From Halobacteriales archaeon QS_4_69_225 (GTDB lineage: Archaea; Halobacteriota; Halobacteria; Halobacteriales; Haloarculaceae): a stretch of DNA of 64,000 nucleotides. The stretch spans positions 124,001 to 188,000 of the forward strand of contig PXRL01000010.1 of the NCBI GenBank assembly GCA_003020965.1, read 5' to 3'. The translations under genes and the position numbers were made by a program. The notes under the pieces are model-generated. The model was not told the origin of the DNA. It made no database searches and saw only the letters and a program-made list of their open reading frames with translations. Below are positions 24,174-32,337 of the stretch, in pieces (the first letter of the stretch is position 1; the number at the start of each line of letters is the position of its first letter).

Positions 24174-25547
24174 TCACCCGTCGCCGACGGCCGACTCGCC
24201 GACCTTCTCGCCGCCCTCGATGCGCTCGGTCCCGCCCATGTACGGCCGTAGCGGTTCGGGCACCTCGACGGTGCCGTCGTCGTTCTGGTAGTACTCCATG
24301 ACCGCGACGACGACGCGCGGCACCGCGACGCCCGAGCCGTTCAGCGTGTGGAGGTACTCCGCGGATTCGTGCTGCTCGGGCCGGTACTGGATGCCCGCCC
24401 GCCGCGCCTGGAAGTCCTCGAAGTTCGACACCGACGACACCTCCAGCCACCGGCCGCCCGCCTCGGGGCCCTCGGGCATGTCGTCGGCCGGCGCCCACAC
24501 CTCGACGTCGTACTTTTTCGCCTGCGCGAACCCCATGTCGCCGGTGCACATCTCGAGAACGCGGTACGGCAGCCCGAGCCGTTCGAGCACCGCCGTCGCC
24601 TCGCCGAGCAGGCCCTCCAGGCGGTCGTAGCTGTCCTCCGGGCGGACGAAGTTGACCAGTTCGACCTTGTTGAACTGGTGGACCCGGACGATGCCGCGGG
24701 TCTCGGTGCCGTGCTCGCCGGCCTCCCGCCGGAAGTTGGGGGTGTACGCCTGGTGCTTGATCGGGAGGTCGTCGTTGAGCAGTATCTCGTCGCGGTACAT
24801 GTTGGTGACCGGCACCTCCGCGGTCGGCAGCAGCCAGAGGTCGTCGTCGTCGTACGGCTCGTCGTTGTCGCCGCCGACCCGGTAGGCGTCCTCGACGAAC
24901 TTCGGGAACTGGCCGGCGCCGCGCATCGACGCCGAGTTGACCGGAATCGGCGGGAAGACGTCGGTGTAGTCGTGCTCGGTGCGGTGGAGGTCGAGCATGA
25001 ACTGCACGAGGGCGTGCTCCAGGCGGGCGCCCTCGCCCTTGGCGACGTAGAAGCCGCCGCCGGACACCTTCGCGCCGCGCTCGAAGTCCAGCACGTCCAG
25101 CTCCTCGCCGAGGTCGTAGTGCGGGGTCACCTCCGCGGGCAGCTCGCGGCGGTCCTCGAAGCCCCACCGCTCGGTCTCGACGTTGTCGGACTCGTCGTCG
25201 CCGACCGGCGCCTCGGGATGGGGGACGTTCGGCAGCCGCAGCAGCGCCCGCTCCAGGTCGGCCTCCAGCTCCTCGGCCCGCTTCTCGACGGCCGCCAGCT
25301 CCTCTTTCAGCTCCCCGGAGCGCTCGATGGCCGCCGCCGCCGCCTCGTCGTCGCCCTCGCGCTTCAGCTCGCCGATCTCGTTCGAGACCTCGTTGCGGCG
25401 CCGCCGGAGGTCGTCGCCCTCGGCCTTCAGCTCCCGCCACTCCGCGTCCGTCTCGAGGAGCCCCTCGAGGTCGACGTCGACGCCCTTCGTCTCGAGGGCG
25501 CGGCGGACCGCCTCGGGGTCGTCCCTGACGAACTGCCTGGATAGCAT
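24174..25547 (-). CDS. serS: Seryl-tRNA synthetase
   Basis: The 457-residue class-II enzyme charges tRNA-Ser, and tRNA-Sec where present. It has the N-terminal coiled-coil arm (EGDDLRRRRNEVSNEIGELK ... AAVEKRAEELEADLERA) and the class-II motifs: motif 2 in YTPNFRREAGEHGTETRGIVRVHQF and motif 3 in LNGSGVAVPRVVVAVMEYYQ. It is of the common bacterial-type SerS rather than the rare methanogen form. The length is normal. ATG at 25547 starts MLSRQFVRDDPEAVR, the usual N-terminus. Confidence 0.96.
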   Translation of the reverse strand: MLSRQFVRDDPEAVRRALETKGVDVDLEGLLETDAEWRELKAEGDDLRRRRNEVSNEIGELKREGDDEAAAAAIERSGELKEELAAVEKRAEELEADLERALLRLPNVPHPEAPVGDDESDNVETERWGFEDRRELPAEVTPHYDLGEELDVLDFERGAKVSGGGFYVAKGEGARLEHALVQFMLDLHRTEHDYTDVFPPIPVNSASMRGAGQFPKFVEDAYRVGGDNDEPYDDDDLWLLPTAEVPVTNMYRDEILLNDDLPIKHQAYTPNFRREAGEHGTETRGIVRVHQFNKVELVNFVRPEDSYDRLEGLLGEATAVLERLGLPYRVLEMCTGDMGFAQAKKYDVEVWAPADDMPEGPEAGGRWLEVSSVSNFEDFQARRAGIQYRPEQHESAEYLHTLNGSGVAVPRVVVAVMEYYQNDDGTVEVPEPLRPYMGGTERIEGGEKVGESAVGDG

Positions 25548-25679
25548 CCCGCGGCGGTTCGCCGCGGCCGGGCAAAATCGTGTCGATGCCGTGGGAGCGG
25601 CTCCCGGGGCGGACGAACCCGGGGCGTCGATTCCGTGGCCGACGACAGACCGAAGTAGAGGGCCGGCGTTGCCCCCCGC

Positions 25680-26537
25680 ATGATCGAGCAGTACCTCGAG
25701 CGGCTCTTCACGTGGGAGAGCCTCGAGAACACCGAACGCGGGGTCGAGTTCGAGCTGAAGAACCGGCTCATCGAGGCGGAGTTCGAGGGCGTCACGACGG
25801 CGAAGATCGACGGCGAGGCCGTCGCTCCCGGGGACGTCACGCTCGAACTCGCCGACGAGCGGTACACCGCCGCGGAGGTGACGCCGGCGGAGCCGCTGGC
25901 GCTGGACCTCGCGGAGACGGTCCAGGTCGTGCTGGACCGCCCCCGGCTCCGGCTCGGTGTCCACGAGATCGAACTCGGGCTCCGGGTCGAGGGGTACGGC
26001 GAGGTCGGCTTCACCACCGACGACGAGATCCGGCCGGACGACCTCGTCGACGTCGACCCGGCCGACCACACCGTCGACGAACTACGGGGGCTGGTCGCCG
26101 ACGTCACGGAGCCGGAGTCCCTCGAGCGGCTGCTCGAGCGGGAGCGCGAGGGGAAAAACCGGACGACGGCGGTCGCGGCGCTGGAGGAGGCCCTCGAGGC
26201 GGCCGAGCCGCTGACCGACGCGGAGATGGTCCGCTCGGAGCCGACCACGACGGATTCCGGCAGCAACCTGGTCAACGACCTGCTCGTGGAGGTGCTGGAG
26301 TCCCCCCAGCGGGTGTCGGTCTACCTGGCGGTGCAGGCGCTGGGCTCGGGGACGCCCGAGGAGGTCGCCGGCCGGACGGTCCTCCCGGAGAGCACCGTCC
26401 GATCGACGCTCGAGGACCTCGAGCGGGAGGACCTCGCCGAGCGGACCGACGACGGCGGCTACGGCGTCGTCTCGCCGGTGAAGGTGCTCCGGAAGCGCCG
26501 GCAGGACCTCTGGACGGTCCTCCGGAGCACCCTGTAG
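25680..26537 (+). CDS. Uncharacterised protein with C-terminal winged-helix-like region
   Basis: The 285-residue acidic protein has a beta-rich N-terminal half (VEFELKNRLIEAEFEGVTTA, then RLGVHEIELGLRVEGYGEVGF) and a C-terminal helix-turn-helix-like part (SPQRVSVYLAVQALGSGTPE ... STVRSTLEDLEREDLAER). There is no membrane segment or catalytic motif. The layout suggests a DNA-binding regulator or assembly factor, but I do not recognise the family. It is followed after 29 bp by an MBL gene with its own promoter. Confidence 0.7.
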   Translation: MIEQYLERLFTWESLENTERGVEFELKNRLIEAEFEGVTTAKIDGEAVAPGDVTLELADERYTAAEVTPAEPLALDLAETVQVVLDRPRLRLGVHEIELGLRVEGYGEVGFTTDDEIRPDDLVDVDPADHTVDELRGLVADVTEPESLERLLEREREGKNRTTAVAALEEALEAAEPLTDAEMVRSEPTTTDSGSNLVNDLLVEVLESPQRVSVYLAVQALGSGTPEEVAGRTVLPESTVRSTLEDLEREDLAERTDDGGYGVVSPVKVLRKRRQDLWTVLRSTL

Positions 26538-26566
26538 GTTTTACCCGGGGGCCTGGTAGCGTCGGT

Positions 26567-27466
26567 ATGGCGATCGGCGACGTCGTCGAGGTCGAGGCGG
26601 TGCCGGACTGCTATCACGTCGACACCGGCATGTACGGGACGCCGGCGTACGGGTCGGTCTACCTGCTGGACGCCGACCGGCCGGCGATCGTCGACTCGGG
26701 CATCGGAACGGAGTACGAACGGATTCTCGACGGGCTGGAGGCGGTCGGCATCGCGCCGGCGGAGCTGGAGGCCGTCCTGCTGACGCACGTCCACCTCGAC
26801 CACGCCGGCGGCGCGGGGTTCATCGCCGCCGAGACCGGCGCCGACGTCTACGTCCACGCCGACGGCGCCGACTTCCTCTCCGACCCGGGGCCGCTGTGGG
26901 AGGGGACGAAGGCGGCCGTCGGCGACCAGATACGCTACTACACGGAACCGGAGCCGGTGCCGGCCGACGCCGTCGAGTCGGTCCGCGACGGCGACGCCGT
27001 CGACCTCGGGTCGACGACGCTGGACGTCCACCACGCTCCCGGCCACGCCTTCCACCAGGTCGTCTTCGAGGACCGGGCGGCCGACGCCGTCTACACCGCC
27101 GACGCGGCCGGCATCTACGTTCCGACGTTCGACGCGGTCCGGGAGACGACGCCGCCGCCGGGGTTCGACCTCGAAGAGGTCGTCGCCGACGCCCGGATGA
27201 TCGCCGGCCTGGACCCGGAGACGCTCTGTTACGCGCACTTCGGCGCCGTGTCGGCCGACGACCGCCTCTCGGAGTACGTCGATGTCGTCACCCGGTGGGT
27301 GGAGGCGATCGACCGGAAGCGCGCGGAGCTGGACGACGAGGCCGTCGTCGAGCACTTCGTCGAGGCCGCCGATGTCGGCGAGGCGTGGGGCGAGAAGAAG
27401 GCCGCCGGCGAGGTGGCGATGAACGTCCGCGGTGTCCTGCGGTACCTCGACGAGCGGGAGTCGTAA
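26567..27466 (+). CDS. MBL-fold metallo-hydrolase
   Basis: The 299-residue protein has the metallo-beta-lactamase signature THVHLDHAGG, then HHAPGHAFHQVVF, YTADAAG and a last metal ligand in CYAHFGA. The extended C-terminus (RKRAELDDEAVVEHFVEAAD) makes it longer than the 203-residue MBL protein at 21 kb; the two are not close relatives. The substrate is unknown. ATG at 26567 lies about 27 nt after a TATA-like gttttac (26538-26544) that overlaps the end of the previous gene. Confidence 0.88.
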   Translation: MAIGDVVEVEAVPDCYHVDTGMYGTPAYGSVYLLDADRPAIVDSGIGTEYERILDGLEAVGIAPAELEAVLLTHVHLDHAGGAGFIAAETGADVYVHADGADFLSDPGPLWEGTKAAVGDQIRYYTEPEPVPADAVESVRDGDAVDLGSTTLDVHHAPGHAFHQVVFEDRAADAVYTADAAGIYVPTFDAVRETTPPPGFDLEEVVADARMIAGLDPETLCYAHFGAVSADDRLSEYVDVVTRWVEAIDRKRAELDDEAVVEHFVEAADVGEAWGEKKAAGEVAMNVRGVLRYLDERES

Positions 27467-27512
27467 CCCCGGGAGGTTTATTCGGGAGGCGGCGGTAGCG
27501 GTCTCCGATGAG

Positions 27513-29414
27513 GTGAAAGCAGTGGCGAGTCAACTGATCCCGCTCGTGGCGGCGATAATCGCGATCGGCGTCGCCGCACAGATACTCGCCGATCGCTTCG
27601 AGGTCCCGAGTATCGTCTTCCTCATCGCGGCCGGCATCGCGCTCGGTCCGGAGGGGCTGAGTATCATCACGAGGGGCTCTTTCGACTCGCTACCGGCCAT
27701 CGTCGGGCTGTCGGTCGCCATCATCGTCTTCGAGGGGGCGTTCCACCTCCGCATCGAGAAGCTCCGACAGGCGACGAGCGAGAGCCTCCGGCTCGTCACG
27801 GTCGGCGCCGCCATCGCCCTCGTCGGGACGGCGCTCGTGGTTCGTCTCGCGCTGGGCGCCGACTGGGGTATCGCGTTCCTCATCGGCGCGCTGCTCGTCG
27901 CCACGGGCCCGACGGTCATCACGCCCATCCTCCAGGTGGTCCCGGTCAGGGACCGGGTCGCGGCGGCCCTCGAGACGGAAGGCATAATCAACGACGTGAC
28001 GGCGGCCATCCTCGCGGTGGTCGTATTCAAGATTATCCAACTGGAGGAGCCGACCGTCTCGGCGTTTCTCGGCCTCTTCATCGAGCGGGTCGGCGGCGGC
28101 GTACTCATCGGGATGATCGTCGCCGTGGCCGTCTGGTTCGTCCTCCGGTACATCGATCTGTCGCCGGGCGACGCCCCCCGGAACGCCCGGCTGGTCGTGC
28201 TGGCGGGGGCGCTGGTCGCCTTCGGCGCCGCCGAAGCGATAGCCAGCGAGGCCGGCGTCGCCGCCGTCGCCACCGCCGGCATCGTCCTCGGCAACCTCGA
28301 CGTCCCTTACGAGGAGCAGATCTCGGCGTTCAAAGGCGACATCACCCTCGTCGTGCTGTCGTTCGTCTTCATCGCGCTGGCGGCGCTGCTCGAGTTCGAG
28401 GACCTGCTCGCGCTCGACGTGGGCGGAATCGTCGTCGTCGTCGTGGTCGTCGCCGTCATCCGGCCGCTGTTGGTGTACCTCTCGACGGTCGGCGGCGACT
28501 TCACGCTCAACGAGCGGCTGTTCGTCGGCTTCGTCGGGCCGCGCGGCATCATCCCGGCGTCGGTGGCGACGCTGTTCGCCGTCGAGTTACAGAACCGGGG
28601 CGAGGAACTCCGGGCGGCCGGCGAGGTGGCACGGGCCGCCCAGGCGGAGGCCAACGCCACGCTTCTGGTCGGGACGGTCTTTCTGGTCATCCTCTCGACG
28701 GTCGTCCTGCAGGGCGGACTCGCCAGATACATCGCGGAGTACCTCGAGGTGATCCCAATGCGCGTGATCGTGATCGGCGGCGGACGGGTCGGCCGCGAAG
28801 TCGCCAACCGGCTGGAGGACAGAGGAGAGAACGTCGTCGTCATCGAGATCGACGACGAGACGGTCGAGACGGCCCGGGAGGTGGGGTACACGGTCCGAAT
28901 CGGCGACGGGACGAACCTGGAGACGCTCCGGGCGGCCGGCGGCGGCAACGCGAGCACCATCATCGCCGCCACCGGCGACGACGACACGAACCTGCTCATC
29001 GGCCGGCTGGCCACCACGAAGTTCGACGCCGAGCGGGTCATCTGTCGGGCCAACGAACCCGACAACGTCGAGGCGTTCGACGACATCGACGTCGAGGTCA
29101 TCTCCTCGTCGCACGCGGTGGCGCAGGCCATCGACAACGTCATCGAGCGGCCGGCATTACAGCGCTGGTCGGAGAACATCGAGGAAGGCGGCGACGTCCA
29201 GGAGGTGGCCGTCGAGAACGACGACTTCGTCGGCCGCACCGTCGACGAGGCCGGCGACGCCCTCCCCGACCGCTGTCTCATCGCCCTGGTGACCCGCAGC
29301 GAGAGCACGCTCGTCCCCGATGCCGAGTTCGTTCTCGAGCGCGGCGACCGCGTCACCTTCGCCGGCGAGCACGACGCCGTCCGCGAGGCGATGACGCTCT
29401 GTCGCGGCGGTTGA
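27513..29414 (+). CDS. Cation:proton antiporter with C-terminal TrkA-N domain
   Basis: The 633-residue protein has about twelve membrane helices of the CPA1 (NhaP-type) antiporter fold, with ALLVATGPTVITPILQVV and EGIINDVTAAILAVVVFK around the ion-binding region. From about residue 420 a RCK/TrkA-N domain binds a nucleotide (MRVIVIGGGRVGREVANRL), followed by a TrkA-C-like part (VEVISSSHAVAQAIDNVIE ... LVPDAEFVLERGDRVTFAG). Such fusions gate Na+ or K+ export by nucleotides. GTG at 27513 (MKAVASQLIPLVAA) is preferred: a TATA-like gtttattc lies about 34 nt upstream and no ATG is in frame nearby. Confidence 0.88.
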   Translation: MKAVASQLIPLVAAIIAIGVAAQILADRFEVPSIVFLIAAGIALGPEGLSIITRGSFDSLPAIVGLSVAIIVFEGAFHLRIEKLRQATSESLRLVTVGAAIALVGTALVVRLALGADWGIAFLIGALLVATGPTVITPILQVVPVRDRVAAALETEGIINDVTAAILAVVVFKIIQLEEPTVSAFLGLFIERVGGGVLIGMIVAVAVWFVLRYIDLSPGDAPRNARLVVLAGALVAFGAAEAIASEAGVAAVATAGIVLGNLDVPYEEQISAFKGDITLVVLSFVFIALAALLEFEDLLALDVGGIVVVVVVVAVIRPLLVYLSTVGGDFTLNERLFVGFVGPRGIIPASVATLFAVELQNRGEELRAAGEVARAAQAEANATLLVGTVFLVILSTVVLQGGLARYIAEYLEVIPMRVIVIGGGRVGREVANRLEDRGENVVVIEIDDETVETAREVGYTVRIGDGTNLETLRAAGGGNASTIIAATGDDDTNLLIGRLATTKFDAERVICRANEPDNVEAFDDIDVEVISSSHAVAQAIDNVIERPALQRWSENIEEGGDVQEVAVENDDFVGRTVDEAGDALPDRCLIALVTRSESTLVPDAEFVLERGDRVTFAGEHDAVREAMTLCRGG

Positions 29415-29432
29415 CCGCCGCTCCGTTTGTAA

Positions 29433-29457
29433 CGATTTATGTGTGCGGGGCGCCCCG
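29433..29457 (+). promoter_or_regulatory. Promoter of the AOR gene with palindrome
   Basis: A TATA-like gatttatg (29433-29440) lies about 30 nt before the ATG at 29470. The perfect 12-bp palindrome CGGGGCGCCCCG (29446-29457) lies between TATA and start. A repressor bound there would cover the transcription start site. Confidence 0.5.
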
Positions 29458-29469
29458 TCTCGATCAGCG

Positions 29470-31158
29470 ATGATACACGCAGAGGGTACGTTGCTGTCGG
29501 TCGACGTCGGTTCGCGGGAGGCGACGACGGAGGCGATCGACGACGTGCTCGCGTCGTTCGTCGGGGGTCGCGGCGTCGGCACGAAGCTCGCCCACGACCG
29601 GATTCCGTTCGACGCCGACCCGCTCGGCCCGGCCAACAGCCTCGTGTTCGCGGCCGGCCCGCTGCAGACGTCGACGATGAGCTACACCGGCCGGCTGTCC
29701 TGCACCGGGCTGTCGCCGCTGACGGACGGCCTGCTGTCGTCGAACGCCGGCGGCTTCGTCTCCCGACCGTTCTACGACACCGGCCACGCGGCCGTCGAGA
29801 TAACCGGCGAGAGCGACGAACTGGTCGGCCTCGTCGTCACCGACGAGGGCGTCGAGTTCGAGCCCGTCCCCGACCTCGAGGGAGCGACCACCGGCGAGAC
29901 GACCGACCACGTCGAGGCGTCGACGGGGCTCGACGAGAGCCACACCGCCATCATCGGGCCGGCCGGCGAGAACGAGGTCCGCTTCGCCGCGGTCATCACC
30001 TCCGGGTCGCGGGCGTTCGGCCGCGGCGGCCTCGGGGCCGTCCTCGGCGCGAAGAACGTCAAGTACCTCGCCTTCGACGGCGACTCCCGCCCCGACGTCG
30101 AGGGGCTGGACGACGAGACCGTCCGGGAGATCCACGCCGAGGCCGCCGAGTCCAACAGCCCGATGAAGGACGCCGGCACCGTCTCGGTGTCCGACTACGC
30201 CAACGCCGTCGGCGCACTCCCCACCAGGTACTTCCGGGAGCTCAGCTACGACGAGGTCGACGACATCGGCTCGGCGGCCGTCATCGAACACAAGTACAAG
30301 AAGGGCACCTGCTCGGCGTGTGCCTTCGCCTGCAAGCTACCGACCCGCGACGAGGAGTCGGGATTGGAGACGGAGGGCCCGGAGTACGAGACGATGATGT
30401 CGTTCGGCTCCAACGCCGCCGTCGACGACTTCGTCGCCATCATGCGGTCCAACGAGCTGTGCGACCGCTACGGGCTGGACACCATCTCCTGCGGGGACGT
30501 CGTCGCCGCCTACCTCGCAGCCGAAGACGAGTTCGGCAACGCGGAGCTGATCCACGAACTCGTCGAGAAGGTCGCCTTCCGGGAGGGCGTCGGCGACACG
30601 CTCGCCGAAGGCATCGACCGCTTCCACGAGGAGCTGGGCGTCGACAACTGGACGATGAAGGGCATGGAGTTCGCCGCCCACGACGGCCGGACGCTCAACG
30701 GCCAGGGGCTGTCGTTCGCCACCGCCAACCGCGGTGCCGACCACATGTACGCCGAGATGTACCAACTGGAGTACCCGCTCGTGGCGCCGGACCGGGCGCT
30801 GGACTCCGACGGCGTCGCCGGCAAGTCCGAGCGGCTCGTCGAGATGGAGAACAAAAACGCCGTCCACGACTCGGGGATCCTCTGTAAGTTCGCCTTCTCG
30901 AACATGACCCACGAGCGGTACGCCCGGCTGTTCGACGCCGACTGGGAGACGCTGATGGACGTCGGCGGCCGGGTCGTCGAGCTCGAACGGCACTTCAACA
31001 ACCGACGCGGCTTCGACCGCTCCGACGACGCCGACCTGCCGTACGAGCTGGAGGGGCTCGACGCCGAGCTGTCGAACTACTACGAGCTGCGGGGCTGGAA
31101 CGACGACGGCATCGTCCCGGACGCGAACGTCGGCGGCGCGGCGTCGGCCGACGACTAG
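29470..31158 (+). CDS. Aldehyde ferredoxin oxidoreductase family protein
   Basis: The 562-residue enzyme belongs to the tungsten/molybdopterin aldehyde ferredoxin oxidoreductase (AOR) family. The [4Fe-4S] cluster ligands are visible as CSACAFAC (C281, C284, C288) and a later Cys in YGLDTISCGDVVA. The N-terminal cofactor-binding domain includes FVGGRGVGTKL and GRLSCTGLSPLTDGL. It would oxidise aldehydes to acids with ferredoxin as acceptor; the exact substrate is unknown, as haloarchaea have several AOR paralogues. ATG at 29470 has TATA about 30 nt upstream. Confidence 0.92.
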   Translation: MIHAEGTLLSVDVGSREATTEAIDDVLASFVGGRGVGTKLAHDRIPFDADPLGPANSLVFAAGPLQTSTMSYTGRLSCTGLSPLTDGLLSSNAGGFVSRPFYDTGHAAVEITGESDELVGLVVTDEGVEFEPVPDLEGATTGETTDHVEASTGLDESHTAIIGPAGENEVRFAAVITSGSRAFGRGGLGAVLGAKNVKYLAFDGDSRPDVEGLDDETVREIHAEAAESNSPMKDAGTVSVSDYANAVGALPTRYFRELSYDEVDDIGSAAVIEHKYKKGTCSACAFACKLPTRDEESGLETEGPEYETMMSFGSNAAVDDFVAIMRSNELCDRYGLDTISCGDVVAAYLAAEDEFGNAELIHELVEKVAFREGVGDTLAEGIDRFHEELGVDNWTMKGMEFAAHDGRTLNGQGLSFATANRGADHMYAEMYQLEYPLVAPDRALDSDGVAGKSERLVEMENKNAVHDSGILCKFAFSNMTHERYARLFDADWETLMDVGGRVVELERHFNNRRGFDRSDDADLPYELEGLDAELSNYYELRGWNDDGIVPDANVGGAASADD

Positions 31159-31168
31159 CCGGGCGATA

Positions 31169-31500
31169 CTTTATATACCGGAGCGGGACCAGGAGCCGTG
31201 TGCGCTGACCACGGCCGACCGGCGTCTCGCGGGAGCGCGGTGCACCGCCGGTCGCCCCTGCCGGCACCGCCTGTTCGCTACTCCGTCGCCGCGACGCCAT
31301 CGCAACGGACGCCGTACTCTCACGACGGCCGCTCCCGTCCCTGTCGTAATCGTCATCAGCACCGTCGGTGGCCCCCGGCGCCCGCCAGGCCTCCGGAGTA
31401 CGGTGCCCCCGCTACGAGCTCCCGCTTCTGTCGAGAGGTGGCCGAGGCGCACGTCCACCGCCGTCGTAACTGACAATACCCCTCCGCGCGAGGGGGTGTG
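31169..31500 (+). ncRNA. Candidate non-coding transcript with strong promoter
   Basis: Directly after the AOR stop lies one of the best TATA elements in the window (actttatatacc, about 31169-31180). The following 300 bp up to the ACT gene hold no convincing gene. A 91-codon GTG frame from 31198 is basic (Arg, Pro, Ser, His rich), unlike haloarchaeal proteins. GC-rich complementary stretches (gcggtgcaccgccggtcgcc, ggtggccgaggcgcacgtccaccgcc) suggest RNA structure. It resembles neither 7S RNA nor RNase P RNA by eye. It could be an independent small RNA or a long leader of the ACT gene. Confidence 0.4.
31479..31496 (+). promoter_or_regulatory. Hairpin/palindrome before the ACT gene
   Basis: CCCCTC-CGCGC-GAGGGG-like symmetry lies 5 nt before the ATG at 31502 and just after a weak TATA-like acaata (about 31472-31477). 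It could be an operator at the transcription start or the terminator stem of the candidate RNA upstream. Confidence 0.4.
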
Positions 31501-31501
31501 T

Positions 31502-32005
31502 ATGTTCGACGAGATTATGCGGAAGTTCGACGACAGCCCGAGCCAGCAGGCTGTCATCCGGCTTCTGCTGGAGCGGGGGTTCTCGGTCAACGACGGCGGC
31601 CGGGTCGTCTCGGGGGGCATCGAGATCCCGAACACCGGTATCGCCCGGGAGATCGACGTCGACCGTCGCGTCGTCGACGCGACGACCGACGCCATCCTCG
31701 CCGACGAGGAACTGCGGCGTATCTTCCAGAACATCTCGGCGATCCCCTCGCTGATGGATCTCGCGCCGGTGCTGGATTTGACGGTGCTGACGGTGCTGCC
31801 GGACGACGCCGACCGCCACGGCATCGTCGCGGCGGTGACCGGCGTCCTCGCCGACCACGGCATCTCGATCCGGCAGACGATAAGCGAGGATCCGGAGTTC
31901 ACCGACGAGCCGCGGCTCTACCTCGTCACCGACCGACCGCTCGACGGCGAGGTCATAAACGAGATTCGTGGGTTCGAGTTCGTTCGGAAGATCCAACTGG
32001 AGTGA
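31502..32005 (+). CDS. ACT-domain regulator of amino acid metabolism (COG2150-like)
   Basis: The 167-residue protein has an N-terminal helix-turn-helix-like part (SPSQQAVIRLLLERGFSVND ... NTGIAREIDVDRRVVDATTD) and a C-terminal ACT domain (LTVLTVLPDDADRHGIVAAVTGV ... RQTISEDPEF). It matches archaeal proteins annotated as predicted regulators of amino acid metabolism. The ACT part would bind an amino acid. Normal length. It is the last gene before the TnpB element on the same strand. Confidence 0.85.
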   Translation: MFDEIMRKFDDSPSQQAVIRLLLERGFSVNDGGRVVSGGIEIPNTGIAREIDVDRRVVDATTDAILADEELRRIFQNISAIPSLMDLAPVLDLTVLTVLPDDADRHGIVAAVTGVLADHGISIRQTISEDPEFTDEPRLYLVTDRPLDGEVINEIRGFEFVRKIQLE

Positions 32006-32137
32006 GTCGGAACGGTCGGCAGGCTACCGATTCTCATCTTTGCTGTAGCGAGGAAATCCCGCCGTTCACGGCGGGAAGGAATCGCGTTCAAGTAGCTGTG
32101 CGCTCACACGCTTGTCGGCTATCCGTCTGTCCCGCGT

Positions 32138-32278
32138 TCATAGCTCGTCCTCGGTGTCGAGTGCCTTCGCGCCTTCCAACATCAGCCCCTTCCAAGTGTA
32201 CCCACGCCGTTCTTTCAAGTCCCTCAACGCCTCGAATTGCTCGCGGTCGTCTATCTCGAATCGGATTTCTGTCCCCAT
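32138..32278 (-). CDS. Small protein divergent from tnpB
   Basis: This 46-residue protein starts MGTEIRFEIDDREQFEALRD and ends EGAKALDTEDEL. It has a short beta strand followed by two helices with WKGLML, which could be a ribbon-helix-helix-like fold; this is a guess. It lies between the left hairpin and tnpB on the opposite strand. From memory, similar small ORFs accompany tnpB in other haloarchaeal elements. It may regulate the element. It is not a TnpA (too short, no catalytic Tyr/HUH). Confidence 0.6.
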   Translation of the reverse strand: MGTEIRFEIDDREQFEALRDLKERRGYTWKGLMLEGAKALDTEDEL

Positions 32279-32337
32279 ACATCTGTGTATTGTCCCGTGG
32301 ATTTTTTGTGTGTTACGGCATAAGTACCTGTCGTCCA

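Noticed and set aside
31198-31473. 91-codon ORF behind the strong promoter
   Set aside because: Promoter spacing fits, but the product is basic and Arg/Pro/His-rich, unlike haloarchaeal proteins; kept as candidate RNA instead.
31479-31496. Hairpin as part of the IS left end
   Set aside because: It lies upstream of the ACT gene, about 550 bp away from the element's own left hairpin, and has a different sequence.
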